NCBI GenBank assembly: GCA_037176845.1
Contig: JAYKXP010000008.1
Coordinates: 310,001 to 374,000 of the forward strand
Direction of reading: 5' to 3'
Length of the DNA: 64,000 nt
From: Paramarasmius palmivorus
Lineage: Eukaryota > Basidiomycota > Agaricomycetes > Agaricales > Marasmiaceae
Of this stretch, positions 37,669-47,247 are shown piece after piece; within the stretch, counting starts at the first letter, position 1, and the number at the start of each line of letters is the position of its first letter. Under the pieces are notes generated by a model that worked only from the letters and a program-made list of their open reading frames with translations, did no database searches and was not told the DNA's origin. Made by a program: the position numbers and the translations under genes.

Positions 37669-39879
37669 TTAAGCCTTGATGTCGGGATCTTGGGAAGATC
37701 CTGGTGTCGACTGACTCGAAGAACCACCTACAGGCGCCGTGATGGACATATTGGCGACTTGAGTGGAAGGAGTAGGATCGGGGTGAGGGTTGTAGTGAAT
37801 TTTCAACAACTCGTAGCTCGAAGGTATGCTGTTCAGCCTCTTGTCTCTCCATCGGCGGACAATAGCAGATCGACGGCGGTACTCCTTGATCTGATCCAGC
37901 TTCCAATGCGAAGGAACAGTGTAAGTGTTGTTAGGTGGAAAAGGAAGGGGGTAGAAGAAGGCACGACATTGCGCCATGATGAAAATCTGAGCGTAATGCT
38001 TCCGTTGGGAGCGGGGCAAGTACTCTAGCCGACAGAAGTCAAGGCAGTACTTCATCCCGAAGCGGTAGTAGGATTCGACCTCGGCAACAGTTACCCCGCA
38101 CTTTGCGAAATGGGCGGCTAAGGTACGAAGATTGGTTAGATCCTCCTTTGGGCAACTGGTGATGTTACGAATAGGGGAAATATTGAGGTGGTCATGGGAC
38201 ACAATGACGCCGTACAGCCCAATATACGCAGTCAAAGCGATAAAGCACCTCTTGAACTGCGAGAGGGTGTCCTTATCTGCGTGGTCGACGTTTGGAGTCA
38301 TGGCGATGTAGAGGCGGAACGCCCGAACACTAGTCAGATCAATGTGACCGGAGTCTGATAGATATACGCCATAATGGTAGGAATGGGCGTAATGGGTGAA
38401 GATGCCTTGAGCCCACTCGATATCAGAGGCGCTCTGAGGCGGGTACGCTAAGCACGAAGGTATTTCCACTCCCTCGTTAGCAAATTTCACGAGAGTGTCA
38501 ATCTCCGGGTTGTAACACTGGTCGGGATCTGCGAATATGGTGTGGGCCGTCCAATCAACGTTCATGTCGAACGTGAGAATGGCCTTGGCAACTGAGTTTG
38601 GTGCGGGACACGCGGTAGGATGAAGCGAGTGGAGGAATTCCATGATACGTGCAAGTGAGCACATGTCCTGAAGTTGTTGAACCGCACCCCAGTTACCCGG
38701 AACCTTGGCTTGGGTGTAGAGGTGGTTTGCTTCCTCCACAGAACCGGGGAAAATCTGCGCTCCTCGAGGTACTCCAATGAAGGTACTAGTGGGGGGCATC
38801 GAGTGGTACCTGAGACAACTCTCGATACCCTTGCTGATGATCATGCTTCCCGTCTCATGGCACCATTTGACGGTAGTGCGCGAGAACTCGTATCCAGGCC
38901 GAAAGTTGGCGTGTTCGACCAGGGTGAGCTCGACGTGTGGTTCCAGACGTCCCTTGATGATCGCGACATCATAGCCGATCTCGGGAACGTTACCGGTGTT
39001 GGTTCGTTTGGCCGGTGGAGTGTCCGAATCCACATCCATCTTGTCATCTTCGGAGTTCTCGGGCTTCTTCCTCTTGGATGCAGCGGATGAAGGAGCAGAG
39101 TCGGTAGATGATTTGGAAGGTGTGATAGAGGATGCGGGATTGGGCGCCTTGACGTTGGGTTTGCGTCTGGGCGGCTTCTGAGCCTGTTGAGCTTGCTGGG
39201 CCTTGAGTTCCTTCAACTCTGCGCCTAGCTTCTCGTAATGCTGATACAGGTTGCGGTACGAGTTCTTCTGCTCATCCCTCTCATCCACAGCTCTATCTCT
39301 TTCATCCATAGCCTTATCCCTCTCATCCAGAGCATCATCTCGTTGGCGTCTAACCCTGTTAAGGGTTTCTTCAACTGAAGCCTTGAAATGATCTCCCAAC
39401 TTCGCGTAGGCCTTCATGAATTCCGGATCATCCATTCCGGCGGCGAGGCAAGCATGTCCTACTGGATCATGACACCTGCCATTCTCGTGAACATGAAGAA
39501 TGATTCCTACTTTCTCCATGACACGCCATGTCCCCTTCGGGATGCCATCAGACACGGGCTCGGTGCTAATAGCAGTTCTAGCACCACCAACAAAATCCAT
39601 AGGTACGTCTGCGATCGTTGGTGGTGGTGCTGGATGGAATGGTAGCTCATTGAAACCTTGAGCGTACGAAGTGCTAGGTAGTCCCTCCCCCCCTGAAGAC
39701 TGAGGGTTAGGACACGAAGCACTGGGCATTACAGATGCCGAGGATGATGTCGTACCTGGTACATGACCCATCCCAAACCTGGCAGTGTTCCCATTCCCAT
39801 GGATGTCCCGAGGGTTCACCGTGCCCGGAGATGTTACTGTGTGATTGCCGAGGGATGCATTGAGCGCGCCAGAGTCCAT
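37669..39879 (-). CDS. Retroelement ORF3, unknown function
   Basis: 736 residues from the first ATG (39879, MDSGALNASLGNHTV); the frame is open further upstream to beyond 40101 without an ATG. The N-terminal 120 residues are Ser/Pro/Gly-rich. A charged coiled coil built on DERD repeats follows (39240-39360). Next is a basic, Pro/Ser/Lys-rich linker with likely nuclear signals (SKRKKPE, PPAKRTN), then a globular C-terminal half of about 400 residues rich in His, Tyr and Cys with no recognised motif. There is no signal peptide or membrane helix, so it is not an envelope protein. It lies between pol and the 3' LTR, the position of accessory genes. It could be a duplicated capsid-like protein or a captured host gene. 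Confidence 0.8.
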   Translation of the reverse strand: MDSGALNASLGNHTVTSPGTVNPRDIHGNGNTARFGMGHVPGTTSSSASVMPSASCPNPQSSGGEGLPSTSYAQGFNELPFHPAPPPTIADVPMDFVGGARTAISTEPVSDGIPKGTWRVMEKVGIILHVHENGRCHDPVGHACLAAGMDDPEFMKAYAKLGDHFKASVEETLNRVRRQRDDALDERDKAMDERDRAVDERDEQKNSYRNLYQHYEKLGAELKELKAQQAQQAQKPPRRKPNVKAPNPASSITPSKSSTDSAPSSAASKRKKPENSEDDKMDVDSDTPPAKRTNTGNVPEIGYDVAIIKGRLEPHVELTLVEHANFRPGYEFSRTTVKWCHETGSMIISKGIESCLRYHSMPPTSTFIGVPRGAQIFPGSVEEANHLYTQAKVPGNWGAVQQLQDMCSLARIMEFLHSLHPTACPAPNSVAKAILTFDMNVDWTAHTIFADPDQCYNPEIDTLVKFANEGVEIPSCLAYPPQSASDIEWAQGIFTHYAHSYHYGVYLSDSGHIDLTSVRAFRLYIAMTPNVDHADKDTLSQFKRCFIALTAYIGLYGVIVSHDHLNISPIRNITSCPKEDLTNLRTLAAHFAKCGVTVAEVESYYRFGMKYCLDFCRLEYLPRSQRKHYAQIFIMAQCRAFFYPLPFPPNNTYTVPSHWKLDQIKEYRRRSAIVRRWRDKRLNSIPSSYELLKIHYNPHPDPTPSTQVANMSITAPVGGSSSQSTPGSSQDPDIKA

Positions 39880-40000
39880 TGGTGCGATCGTGCGTTGAAT
39901 AAAAAGTGAAGGACAGTAGAGAGATAGTAGAGAGTGCAGTAGGGACAGGAAGTCGCGAGCGAAACAAGAGGAAGGAAAAAAGGGAAAAAAGGAATTTATA
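39880..40000 (-). promoter_or_regulatory. Promoter-like leader before ORF3
   Basis: On the minus strand TATAAA (complement of 39995-40000) is followed by about 80 nt of C/T-rich sequence and then CACCAATGG at the ORF3 start. TATA plus a pyrimidine-rich tract is the usual layout of strong fungal promoters. Suggests a separate ORF3 transcript; not proven. Confidence 0.45.
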
Positions 40001-40097
40001 TTTTTCGCGCTGAGATCTCGAAGATTCTCAGAGAAAATTTTCCTGATCTTATCTATAAGATAAGCCAGATTTGGAAGGACGGTCTTGAACCCAGACG

Positions 40098-43000
40098 TCA
40101 CTTCCTTTTTCGGATGGTTGACTTTTCACGCGGCAACTCTTGCCAGCGCGATACACCATGTAGGGCGTAGTACTCGTCGAGAGCCTTGACCTTGCTCAAC
40201 GTCGAGTACGATTCCCATGTAACATCACCCAGACTCCAATGCACTTTGAATAAAATCTTCTTTCCATCCCATTTATGGCCCCGAATCGACTCGACAAATT
40301 CTTCCACATTGTCAGGCGCGCCGAAATCGTAAGGCTCGGGTTTGGAACGATTAGGAAAGAGTACTTCGTCATTAGGGTGATAGGGTTTGAGGAGACTAAC
40401 ATGGAAGGTGTCATGTAGCCTCCGAGACTTCAAAGAGTCAGGTAAGTTGAGCTTGTACGTTGAAGTCTTTGGGTTGGCCTCTAAAACCTCATAGGGACCA
40501 ACATATTTGGGCAGAAATTTTGAAGCTCGGCCCTTCGGAAGCTTGAGGTTCTTAGTGGAGAGGTATACCTTCGAACCTTCCTTGATATCAGGTTCCCCGG
40601 TACGTCGTTTGTTCGCATAATGAGTCTGGAAGACTCTTGACTCGATGATAGCATCATGCGCGTCAAACAGGTTTTGCATTGCCTGGATTCCGTACGCTCG
40701 AATTCCCGGAGGCACATCGTCGAGAGGGCGGACATCGAAGAGCATAGAAGGGACAAATCCGTAATTGAGTTCGAAAGGTGCGTACCCCGTCGATTCACTA
40801 ATGCTTGAATTAATCGCGAATTCGACGATAGGTACTTTGGTTAACCAATCGTGTTGATCCGGACGTATGGACGCCCTGAATATCTGCGCCGCCGAACGAT
40901 TAGCGCGCTCGGTTGCTCCATCGGTCTGCGGGTGGAACGACGTCGACATCAACAACTTGGCACCGAGAACTCGGTGAATTTCTTTCCACCAAATCGACGT
41001 GAACTTAGGATCCCGGTCCGACACTATAGAACCCGGTAACCCATGGAGACGGACGATTTCGTGGATGTATCGAAGTGAAAGGTCAATCGCCGTGTTGCTT
41101 GTATGGCATGGGATCAAGTGGACCATGTTAGTGAGTCGACATATGATCACCCAGAGGTAGTTGTAACCCTTTACCTCAGGAAATGGGCCAATGAAATCCA
41201 TGCCAATGGATTGCCAAGGCCTAGTAGGAACAGGGAGTGGATGCAACTTCCCTGGAGGTGCGTGTGTGCTCGTCTTTGAACGGTTACACGGCTCACACGT
41301 TTTACAGAACTTATCACACATGGAATATATCCCAGGCCACCAGTACCATCTCCGAAGGTAGTCGGCGGTCCGTTGGGGGCCATAGTGCCCGACTATCTCG
41401 TGTCCAGTCTCGAGCACTAAGGTCGTCAGGGAGCGGATATTTTTTGGTGCTCTCGGTACGCATAGTACTTTCTCTCCGGCAAGGTTAGTCGTCCACACCA
41501 ATCCTGCCTTCTTGTCAAAGCTGAACTTAGGATGATCGTCAGGTTTTTCAATGATCTTCCTGAACAGGGGATCAGCTTTGTACCCGGACCGAAGCTCGGT
41601 CATGAACTGGGCATCAGCATCAAAGTCGACGCGTAGGTTTGGACCCTTGGCCCGTGAATCAAGCAGCGTAGGGTTTACGACAGGGGGAACAGTGTATTCG
41701 GGGATCTCGGGTTCACGAGCGGCTTCAAGCTCCTCAGCCTCGATGTCCCTCGGTTCTCGTGCATCTCGAGCTTCACGGGCAGCTCGAAGATGTTCCACCA
41801 TCTCGGCGATTTCCTCACGACGCCCAAGTGGTAAGTCTTCACATAATTTATCAATACGAATGTCGGCGTTGACATAGTCGTTAGGGGCATGTTTCTCATC
41901 CCAGGTATCTGATTCAAAGTACCTGGACAAGATGTCGGCTACACGATTTGTGACACCCTTCACGTACGTGATGTCAAAGTCAAAGCGTGCAAGATATTCC
42001 ATCCAACGCATTTGTCGGCTCGAGAGTTTCTTTTGCGTTTTGAAGAACTCAAGAGCCTTGTGGTCTGTTACTACGTGAATCCGATAACCGATCAGCTTAT
42101 CTTCCCATTTTAGTAGGGCTTCAAGAATAGCTAAGGTCTCAGTCTCAAATACGCGGTAATTTCGCTGGGCATCTGTGAACTTTTTCGACATGAATCCAGC
42201 GGGGCAACAAGTTTGCCAGGTGGGTCCTTGACCATACATGGCACCTATTCCTGATACTGACGCATCACATACTACCCAGATAGGATCAGGGCTTGATGGG
42301 TCTATCGGTTTCAAGATCGGCGTCTTACAACACAGATCCTTGATGTGTTGAAAGCAGATGTCATGAACTGGGCGCCAGAAGAATGGTTGGTTGTTCTTTG
42401 ACATCTCCGATAGGGGCGTCGTATAGGATGAGACATCAGGTAAGAAATGCTGAAGATAATTCACAAGGCCTAGGAATTTCTGAACATCATTATAATTCCT
42501 AGGCGTACGCCAGTTCCGTATCTTCTCGAGCTTATCGGAATCAGCGTGGAGGCCACGATCGTCGATCTTATGGCCTAGACAATCGAGAACCTCAGCATAC
42601 AATTCGACCTTCGATGCCTTGAGGTAGAGTTGTTGTTCTCGCAACTTGTCAAAGACGAGACGTAAGTGTTTTTCATGTTCTTCGATTGTATTGCTGAACA
42701 CGAAAATATCATCCAGGTACACATGCATACATACTCCGATCAATTCTCGGAAGATGGTATTCATGAGTCGCTGGAAAGTGGATGGTGCATTCGTGTCACC
42801 TTGTTGCATAACATGACTGACGAACGTTCCACTAGGCGTTGAAAACGCGGTTTTATGGACATCTTCGGCGATAATTCGGACTTGCTCGTATGCGTCCGAT
42901 AAATCGATTTTTGAACGATACTTTGCACCTGCGACCTGCATTCGGACACGGTCTTGATCAGGTAGCGGGGTCACATCTTTGACTGTGTTTGCATTTCGTT

Positions 43001-43646
43001 CACGACAGTCGACAGTAGTACGAAGCTTTCCATCCTTTTTGGGGATGCAAAGCATTGGGGCAGCCTGGGGTACAGTCATTGGTTCCCACCAGCCAGCTCT
43101 CGTATATCGTTCGATTTTTTCAGCCAGCTGTCCTCGCAGGGAGTCAGGGCATCGTGGCATGTAGTATCGGTACCGCTTATTGGGATCAATCAGCGGGATC
43201 GTGTGGTTGATTTCGCGAAGTGGCGGTGGTTTTTCGGGTACGCCACCCATGATGTCTGAGTACTCACTCAGCCATCGTTCACGCAACTTGGGAATATCAG
43301 CTGCAGTGAGTGTTGTTTTTGATTCATCATTGATCGCGTTTAGCTGCTCAATGACTATCCTTTTACCAGGTTCCGGCATAGGGATACCTGGGAATTGAGT
43401 TCGCGTGAACTCTGCCACAAGTTCGTCAATCGGCGTGGGGTCTCGTTGCGTGACAGCTTCGTCAATCATAGCAAGAAGGTCATCAAGTTCAAGTTTATCA
43501 TTGGGGCCTAATATTGGAGGTAAATATTGATTTAATTTTTGAGTTTTTGGGGTATCTTCATCGTCATTGATATTTTCAACAGATGCAGCTCGGGACCATG
43601 GAGGTTCTTCAGTATCCGAGCGTGCATTGAGCTGACTACCATATAG
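40098..43646 (-). CDS. Pol: reverse transcriptase, RNase H, integrase, chromodomain (readthrough extension of Gag-PR)
   Basis: The frame continues directly from gag across one UGA: 59 codons without stop or ATG, then M at 43469 and 1,122 more residues. RT has KIDLSDAYEQV and the catalytic YLDDIFVF (near 42710). RNase H has VVCDASVSGIGA and VTDHKALEFF. Integrase has the zinc motif H-x4-H ... C-x2-C (near 41290-41370) and the catalytic triad in GMDFIGPF, VSDRDPKF and DGATERANR. The C-terminus is a chromodomain-like segment (VEEFVESIRGHKWDGKKI, ... VHWSLGDVTWESY), which targets integration to marked chromatin in related chromoviruses. No protease lies here; it sits in the upstream ORF. The stop is at 40098. 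Confidence 0.95.
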   Translation of the reverse strand, partial: LYGSQLNARSDTEEPPWSRAASVENINDDEDTPKTQKLNQYLPPILGPNDKLELDDLLAMIDEAVTQRDPTPIDELVAEFTRTQFPGIPMPEPGKRIVIEQLNAINDESKTTLTAADIPKLRERWLSEYSDIMGGVPEKPPPLREINHTIPLIDPNKRYRYYMPRCPDSLRGQLAEKIERYTRAGWWEPMTVPQAAPMLCIPKKDGKLRTTVDCRERNANTVKDVTPLPDQDRVRMQVAGAKYRSKIDLSDAYEQVRIIAEDVHKTAFSTPSGTFVSHVMQQGDTNAPSTFQRLMNTIFRELIGVCMHVYLDDIFVFSNTIEEHEKHLRLVFDKLREQQLYLKASKVELYAEVLDCLGHKIDDRGLHADSDKLEKIRNWRTPRNYNDVQKFLGLVNYLQHFLPDVSSYTTPLSEMSKNNQPFFWRPVHDICFQHIKDLCCKTPILKPIDPSSPDPIWVVCDASVSGIGAMYGQGPTWQTCCPAGFMSKKFTDAQRNYRVFETETLAILEALLKWEDKLIGYRIHVVTDHKALEFFKTQKKLSSRQMRWMEYLARFDFDITYVKGVTNRVADILSRYFESDTWDEKHAPNDYVNADIRIDKLCEDLPLGRREEIAEMVEHLRAAREARDAREPRDIEAEELEAAREPEIPEYTVPPVVNPTLLDSRAKGPNLRVDFDADAQFMTELRSGYKADPLFRKIIEKPDDHPKFSFDKKAGLVWTTNLAGEKVLCVPRAPKNIRSLTTLVLETGHEIVGHYGPQRTADYLRRWYWWPGIYSMCDKFCKTCEPCNRSKTSTHAPPGKLHPLPVPTRPWQSIGMDFIGPFPEVKGYNYLWVIICRLTNMVHLIPCHTSNTAIDLSLRYIHEIVRLHGLPGSIVSDRDPKFTSIWWKEIHRVLGAKLLMSTSFHPQTDGATERANRSAAQIFRASIRPDQHDWLTKVPIVEFAINSSISESTGYAPFELNYGFVPSMLFDVRPLDDVPPGIRAYGIQAMQNLFDAHDAIIESRVFQTHYANKRRTGEPDIKEGSKVYLSTKNLKLPKGRASKFLPKYVGPYEVLEANPKTSTYKLNLPDSLKSRRLHDTFHVSLLKPYHPNDEVLFPNRSKPEPYDFGAPDNVEEFVESIRGHKWDGKKILFKVHWSLGDVTWESYSTLSKVKALDEYYALHGVSRWQELPREKSTIRKRK

Positions 43647-43649
43647 TCA
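43583..43649 (-). promoter_or_regulatory. Predicted stop-codon readthrough signal (UGA-CUA plus stem-loop)
   Basis: The gag stop (43647-43649) is UGA followed by CUA, the known leaky context of alphavirus and mammalian readthrough sites. Nineteen nt downstream begins a stem: 5' arm ATGCA-C-GCTCGG (43616-43627), 3' arm CCGAGCTGCAT (43583-43593). It has 11 base pairs with one bulged C and a 22-nt loop. The stop can also pair locally (TGACTA with TAGTCA, loop TATGG). Gag and pol are in the same frame, so no frameshift is needed. Confidence 0.75.
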
Positions 43650-46600
43650 ATGCTCATTTTTAGGTTGTTTCTTCGAAGTTTTGGTGGTGGATTTCTTGGT
43701 CTCCTCCACAACACCGTACTTCTTAGGACGAGCTCGGATTTCTACTTCCTCGCCATCCTTCAACTGAATGTTTTCTGATACTCGTTTCGAGGCTCTACGA
43801 GCCAACTCAGTGAGTTCCTCCCCTTCTGAAAGAGAGGGTATTACTGATTTATTCATGACTATAGCATCATTCTCAAAGTCGAGACTAATGCCATGTCGCC
43901 GCATGAAGACCGTACCAACCACGGCATCATAGCGGTCGATATTTGCGATGTCAAAGTAGTCTTTACCTTTGACAGTTTCCTTAGCCGATGATAGGGAGTA
44001 GTTCGCAATACAACCGTGAGTTATACGCGACCTGCTGCCTTTAGTACCCAACTGAAGGGATACTGGATCTTCTAGTCGGTATATTTTTGATTTTGCGGTC
44101 CTCGCAAAGTCTGGACTCAAGGCATCAGCCGTGCTTCCACTATCGAAGAGCACAAAGGCCTTGACACCATTGATTACAACCCAAGCCGCGAGACAACGCT
44201 TTTCAGCATTAGTTCGTTTTGGGCGTTTAATCACACTGGGCGCTCGAACGCGCTTTGGTTCTAATGTAGCGTGAACATTTCCTTCCTTGTCAACATTCAT
44301 TGACCGAATGTATTCTGGGAAGTCTATTTTGAGTACGTGTTCCTCATGACCACTGTCATCATAGTCAGCTGAGGGGCACGTATCATAGGATGAAGTAGAT
44401 TCATCATCCGATTCTTCCTGCATGAATCCTAGGCGTTCTCCTGGGTTCATGATGGTATATTCTTCAATATCAGATTCACCATCGGCGTCGTAGTCGTCAT
44501 GCATGAATCCGGTACGTTCACCGGGGTCACTATCATACTGTGATCCGCCGTATGGTTCAGGTGAGCATGACCTCTCCGAGCCATTCTCAGAATGCTGATC
44601 CTCATATCTAGACCAGACTTCGTCGTCATCCGAGGCATTGGCGTCATCATCCTTTGATGAGTCATGCTCAGAAGCGCCACCTTCAGATTCAACCTCGATG
44701 ATTCGGCATAAACGGACTTTACCGTCATCATCGGTCATCCGAAAGACTTGACCTGGGCGAGGTTTATCCTTCGGCTGGTCATTGTTTTTAGAAGAATTGT
44801 AAATTGGTTTGATAAAAGGCTTGTATTCCCTTCGTTCAAACCTAGATTTTTGCTCATCCTTCTTGTTAGATGAACCCACGCGCATTGGATAGCGTGATCT
44901 GTCCTCTGCAGGTGGTTTAGAATGCGGCTTGACGCTGTAGCGTCTACCGTCGACTTTTTGAAGTCTTCTAGGTGAGCCAGAACGACTTCTATGTCCATCT
45001 CTGTCCCGCTTACTCTTATCCTTCCTAGATCGGGATCTTGAGCGTGAACGTGAGCGGGAGCGTCGACGACGTCTACGTGCTGACTGGGCCATTTCCATTT
45101 CAGCGACTTGATGGTCGTATCGAATATCTGCTTTGTCTCTGCTCTCGCAGGCTATAGCAGCTTGCATGATTTGATTCACAGACGACCGTTCAACGGTGAT
45201 ACTGTGAATTCGGGTCATATCACTCCTCATAGTTTTGGGGAGCAATAGAAAGAGACGTCTCTTGAATGAGTAGACGTCTGGTGGTATTGGCATGCACTCG
45301 GCGTAGCGAGTAAGTGTGCTAAACAGTCCCTTCACGCCTTGATTGCGTGAATAAGTTACTGATTCGAATTTTTCAGAGATACGACTCATCGACGCATCAT
45401 GTATGAATCGACGGAATAGTCCGCTAATGACCTGCATGAAGGTCCAGCGTCCTTTTAACGGGTCATCGGGATCAAAATCGTTTGGAATCCTTTCGACGAC
45501 TTCCGTGAACCATTGAAGTGCAGCACCTTCAAGAAATGCAGCCAACGCGTTTGTGCGTTGAATGTCTATGGCGGTGAGCACCCAACCTTGTCGGGATTTA
45601 CTCCATCTCACTTCAGGGCCACACAGATCCGCCATACTCATCCAACGGATCAATCCACGGCCCCATGTTTCAAAAGCAACAAAGTCGTCACCGCCACTGT
45701 AGTATTTCGGTTTGGCGACGTTTGATACCAAAGTCTTCTGCACATTGTTATTTGCCTTCATCGGCGGGCAGTGCAGTTGACTTCGGATGAGATCTTCAAA
45801 GATCTTAAATGCATTCCGGAGTAGCTCCTCTTCTGGCTTGGGTGCCGGATTATAAACGTAGATCTCATCTTCATTGAACGTTGGTTCTAATGATGAGTAT
45901 CTAGTGCGTCCGAATACCCCAGGTCTTTCACCCTGAGGTCTAGGACTGGCACGAGCATTGGTACGACTAGGCGTCCTAGATGCTTCATCGGCGTCGGTAC
46001 TCGATTCATCTTCGTTCGAGTTACCGTCATCAGATCCACCGCTTGGGGGATCTCCACCAGGTGGGTCACCATTTCCACCGTTGTTCATGTGAGGAGGTAA
46101 GTCTCGATCTCTCTGATCGTAGCGTTGAGACTTATCTTCCTTGCTTTTAGCTGGTTTTTTCGAACTTCCAGCATTACCCTTACCAGGGACACCTTTACCT
46201 TTGTCACCTGTAGGGGTATAGTCTTGAGGATTGTCCTCGTTCCTGTTTCGGGGACGTCGTGAAGGATTGGGATCATCCTCCGAGAAGGGAACAGGGTGAA
46301 GGGCACGAACTGCTGCCACCTCTTCATCCTCAATCGCAAGAATAACTTGGCGAACTCGAGGGTGCCGTTCATGGCTTACTGTATTATTGTTTTGGTTCAC
46401 TCGTATCGCCTGTTGAGGAATGTATGATGTACTATATTGTAATAAATCATCATCCCGTAGAGTTTGCATCACATATGCTCGACGCAGTTCCTTATGGAAC
46501 GTCCTAACGCGAGTCTCCGATGCGTTGGATCTGGCTGAGTAGTTGGATGGGTAAGGATTAGAATGGTAAGATCCATCGTCTTCCGACTGACCATCAGCAC

Positions 46601-47063
46601 TAGGAGTTGGTGTACCCTCATAGTCCTCTCGTGGGGTACTGGGACGAGCGCTAAAGGCATGAAGATTGGGTAGGGGATTTTTTCCTCTCTTCATCGCAGC
46701 GCTGTTAGTCTCGTTAAAGATAGCATCACGGTCGACACTTCCCGATGCCTGAGACTGAGGGGTTTGGCTATTGCTACTGCCAAAAAGACCCCCGTTGAAT
46801 ATACTTCCGAATGATGGTCGCTGGGTGTTACGAGCTGTCCCAGCTGAATTATTATCAGAGCCGGCTTTACTCCCATCCTTATCTGACTCAGTTCCGGAAG
46901 TGGGTTTACTAGCCGTACCAGCAGGTTTCTTACCAGTAGCGGTGCTGGCAGTGCTATTCACAGTGGGCTTAGGCTTACCATTTGCCGTAGCCGTAGTTTT
47001 AGGAGCAGTGTTCGACGTAGATGTCGACGCAGTGCTGTTCTGAGTACGAGTCACCGTAGCCAT
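43647..47063 (-). CDS. Gag-protease polyprotein
   Basis: 1,138 residues from ATG 47063 (MATVTRTQNSTAS); the frame is open 32 further codons upstream but without ATG. The Ser/Thr/Asn-rich N-terminus is disordered. A capsid-like helical region lies at about 45150-45850 (FVAFETWGRGLIRWMS, AALQWFTEVVERIP, KGLFSTLTRYAECMPIP). Then comes a strongly basic Arg/Ser tract (45000-45085, RS dipeptides), followed by an acidic region with two PGER-x-GFM repeats (44420-44540). A retropepsin-like domain closes the ORF (VLFDSGSTADALS near 44140, then DAVVGTVFMRRHGISLDF). No CX2CX4HX4C zinc knuckle was found; the RS tract may bind RNA instead. Having the protease before the stop means it is made at Gag levels. 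Confidence 0.92.
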   Translation of the reverse strand: MATVTRTQNSTASTSTSNTAPKTTATANGKPKPTVNSTASTATGKKPAGTASKPTSGTESDKDGSKAGSDNNSAGTARNTQRPSFGSIFNGGLFGSSNSQTPQSQASGSVDRDAIFNETNSAAMKRGKNPLPNLHAFSARPSTPREDYEGTPTPSADGQSEDDGSYHSNPYPSNYSARSNASETRVRTFHKELRRAYVMQTLRDDDLLQYSTSYIPQQAIRVNQNNNTVSHERHPRVRQVILAIEDEEVAAVRALHPVPFSEDDPNPSRRPRNRNEDNPQDYTPTGDKGKGVPGKGNAGSSKKPAKSKEDKSQRYDQRDRDLPPHMNNGGNGDPPGGDPPSGGSDDGNSNEDESSTDADEASRTPSRTNARASPRPQGERPGVFGRTRYSSLEPTFNEDEIYVYNPAPKPEEELLRNAFKIFEDLIRSQLHCPPMKANNNVQKTLVSNVAKPKYYSGGDDFVAFETWGRGLIRWMSMADLCGPEVRWSKSRQGWVLTAIDIQRTNALAAFLEGAALQWFTEVVERIPNDFDPDDPLKGRWTFMQVISGLFRRFIHDASMSRISEKFESVTYSRNQGVKGLFSTLTRYAECMPIPPDVYSFKRRLFLLLPKTMRSDMTRIHSITVERSSVNQIMQAAIACESRDKADIRYDHQVAEMEMAQSARRRRRRSRSRSRSRSRSRKDKSKRDRDGHRSRSGSPRRLQKVDGRRYSVKPHSKPPAEDRSRYPMRVGSSNKKDEQKSRFERREYKPFIKPIYNSSKNNDQPKDKPRPGQVFRMTDDDGKVRLCRIIEVESEGGASEHDSSKDDDANASDDDEVWSRYEDQHSENGSERSCSPEPYGGSQYDSDPGERTGFMHDDYDADGESDIEEYTIMNPGERLGFMQEESDDESTSSYDTCPSADYDDSGHEEHVLKIDFPEYIRSMNVDKEGNVHATLEPKRVRAPSVIKRPKRTNAEKRCLAAWVVINGVKAFVLFDSGSTADALSPDFARTAKSKIYRLEDPVSLQLGTKGSRSRITHGCIANYSLSSAKETVKGKDYFDIANIDRYDAVVGTVFMRRHGISLDFENDAIVMNKSVIPSLSEGEELTELARRASKRVSENIQLKDGEEVEIRARPKKYGVVEETKKSTTKTSKKQPKNEH

Positions 47064-47247
47064 GGGCTGTGCTGGTGACGGTGATTCTTCGTGATATGGA
47101 AGATCCTCTGAAGCCTTAACCACTAGCTTTGAGGTCTTGCGGGTGTGTGCCGATTTCACTATCTTAAGAGTGTTATCGGGCGTTATCGATGAGTGCCGTT
47201 AGGCGTAGTGCAGTCGCACAAAGCAATAAACTGCGGTTTAAAAAATG

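Noticed and set aside
37669..39879. ORF3 as a retroviral envelope gene
   Set aside because: No signal peptide, no membrane helix, no cleavage site; it is charged coiled coil and nuclear-type basic sequence instead.
40098..40112. ORF3 expressed by -1 frameshift from the end of pol (the ORF3 frame overlaps the pol stop)
   Set aside because: No canonical X-XXY-YYZ slippery heptamer is present, and about 74 codons before the first ORF3 ATG look like an untranslated A/T- and C/T-rich leader with a TATA box.
43469..43649. Pol translated from its own ATG at 43469 by reinitiation
   Set aside because: The 59 codons before it are open in the same frame, and the UGA-CUA context plus stem makes readthrough the better model. 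An out-of-frame ATG overlapping the gag stop would also compete. Not fully excluded.
47230..47247. tRNA primer-binding site next to the 5' LTR
   Set aside because: The sequence after the LTR does not begin with the usual TGG and matches no tRNA 3' end that I recognise; left unassigned.
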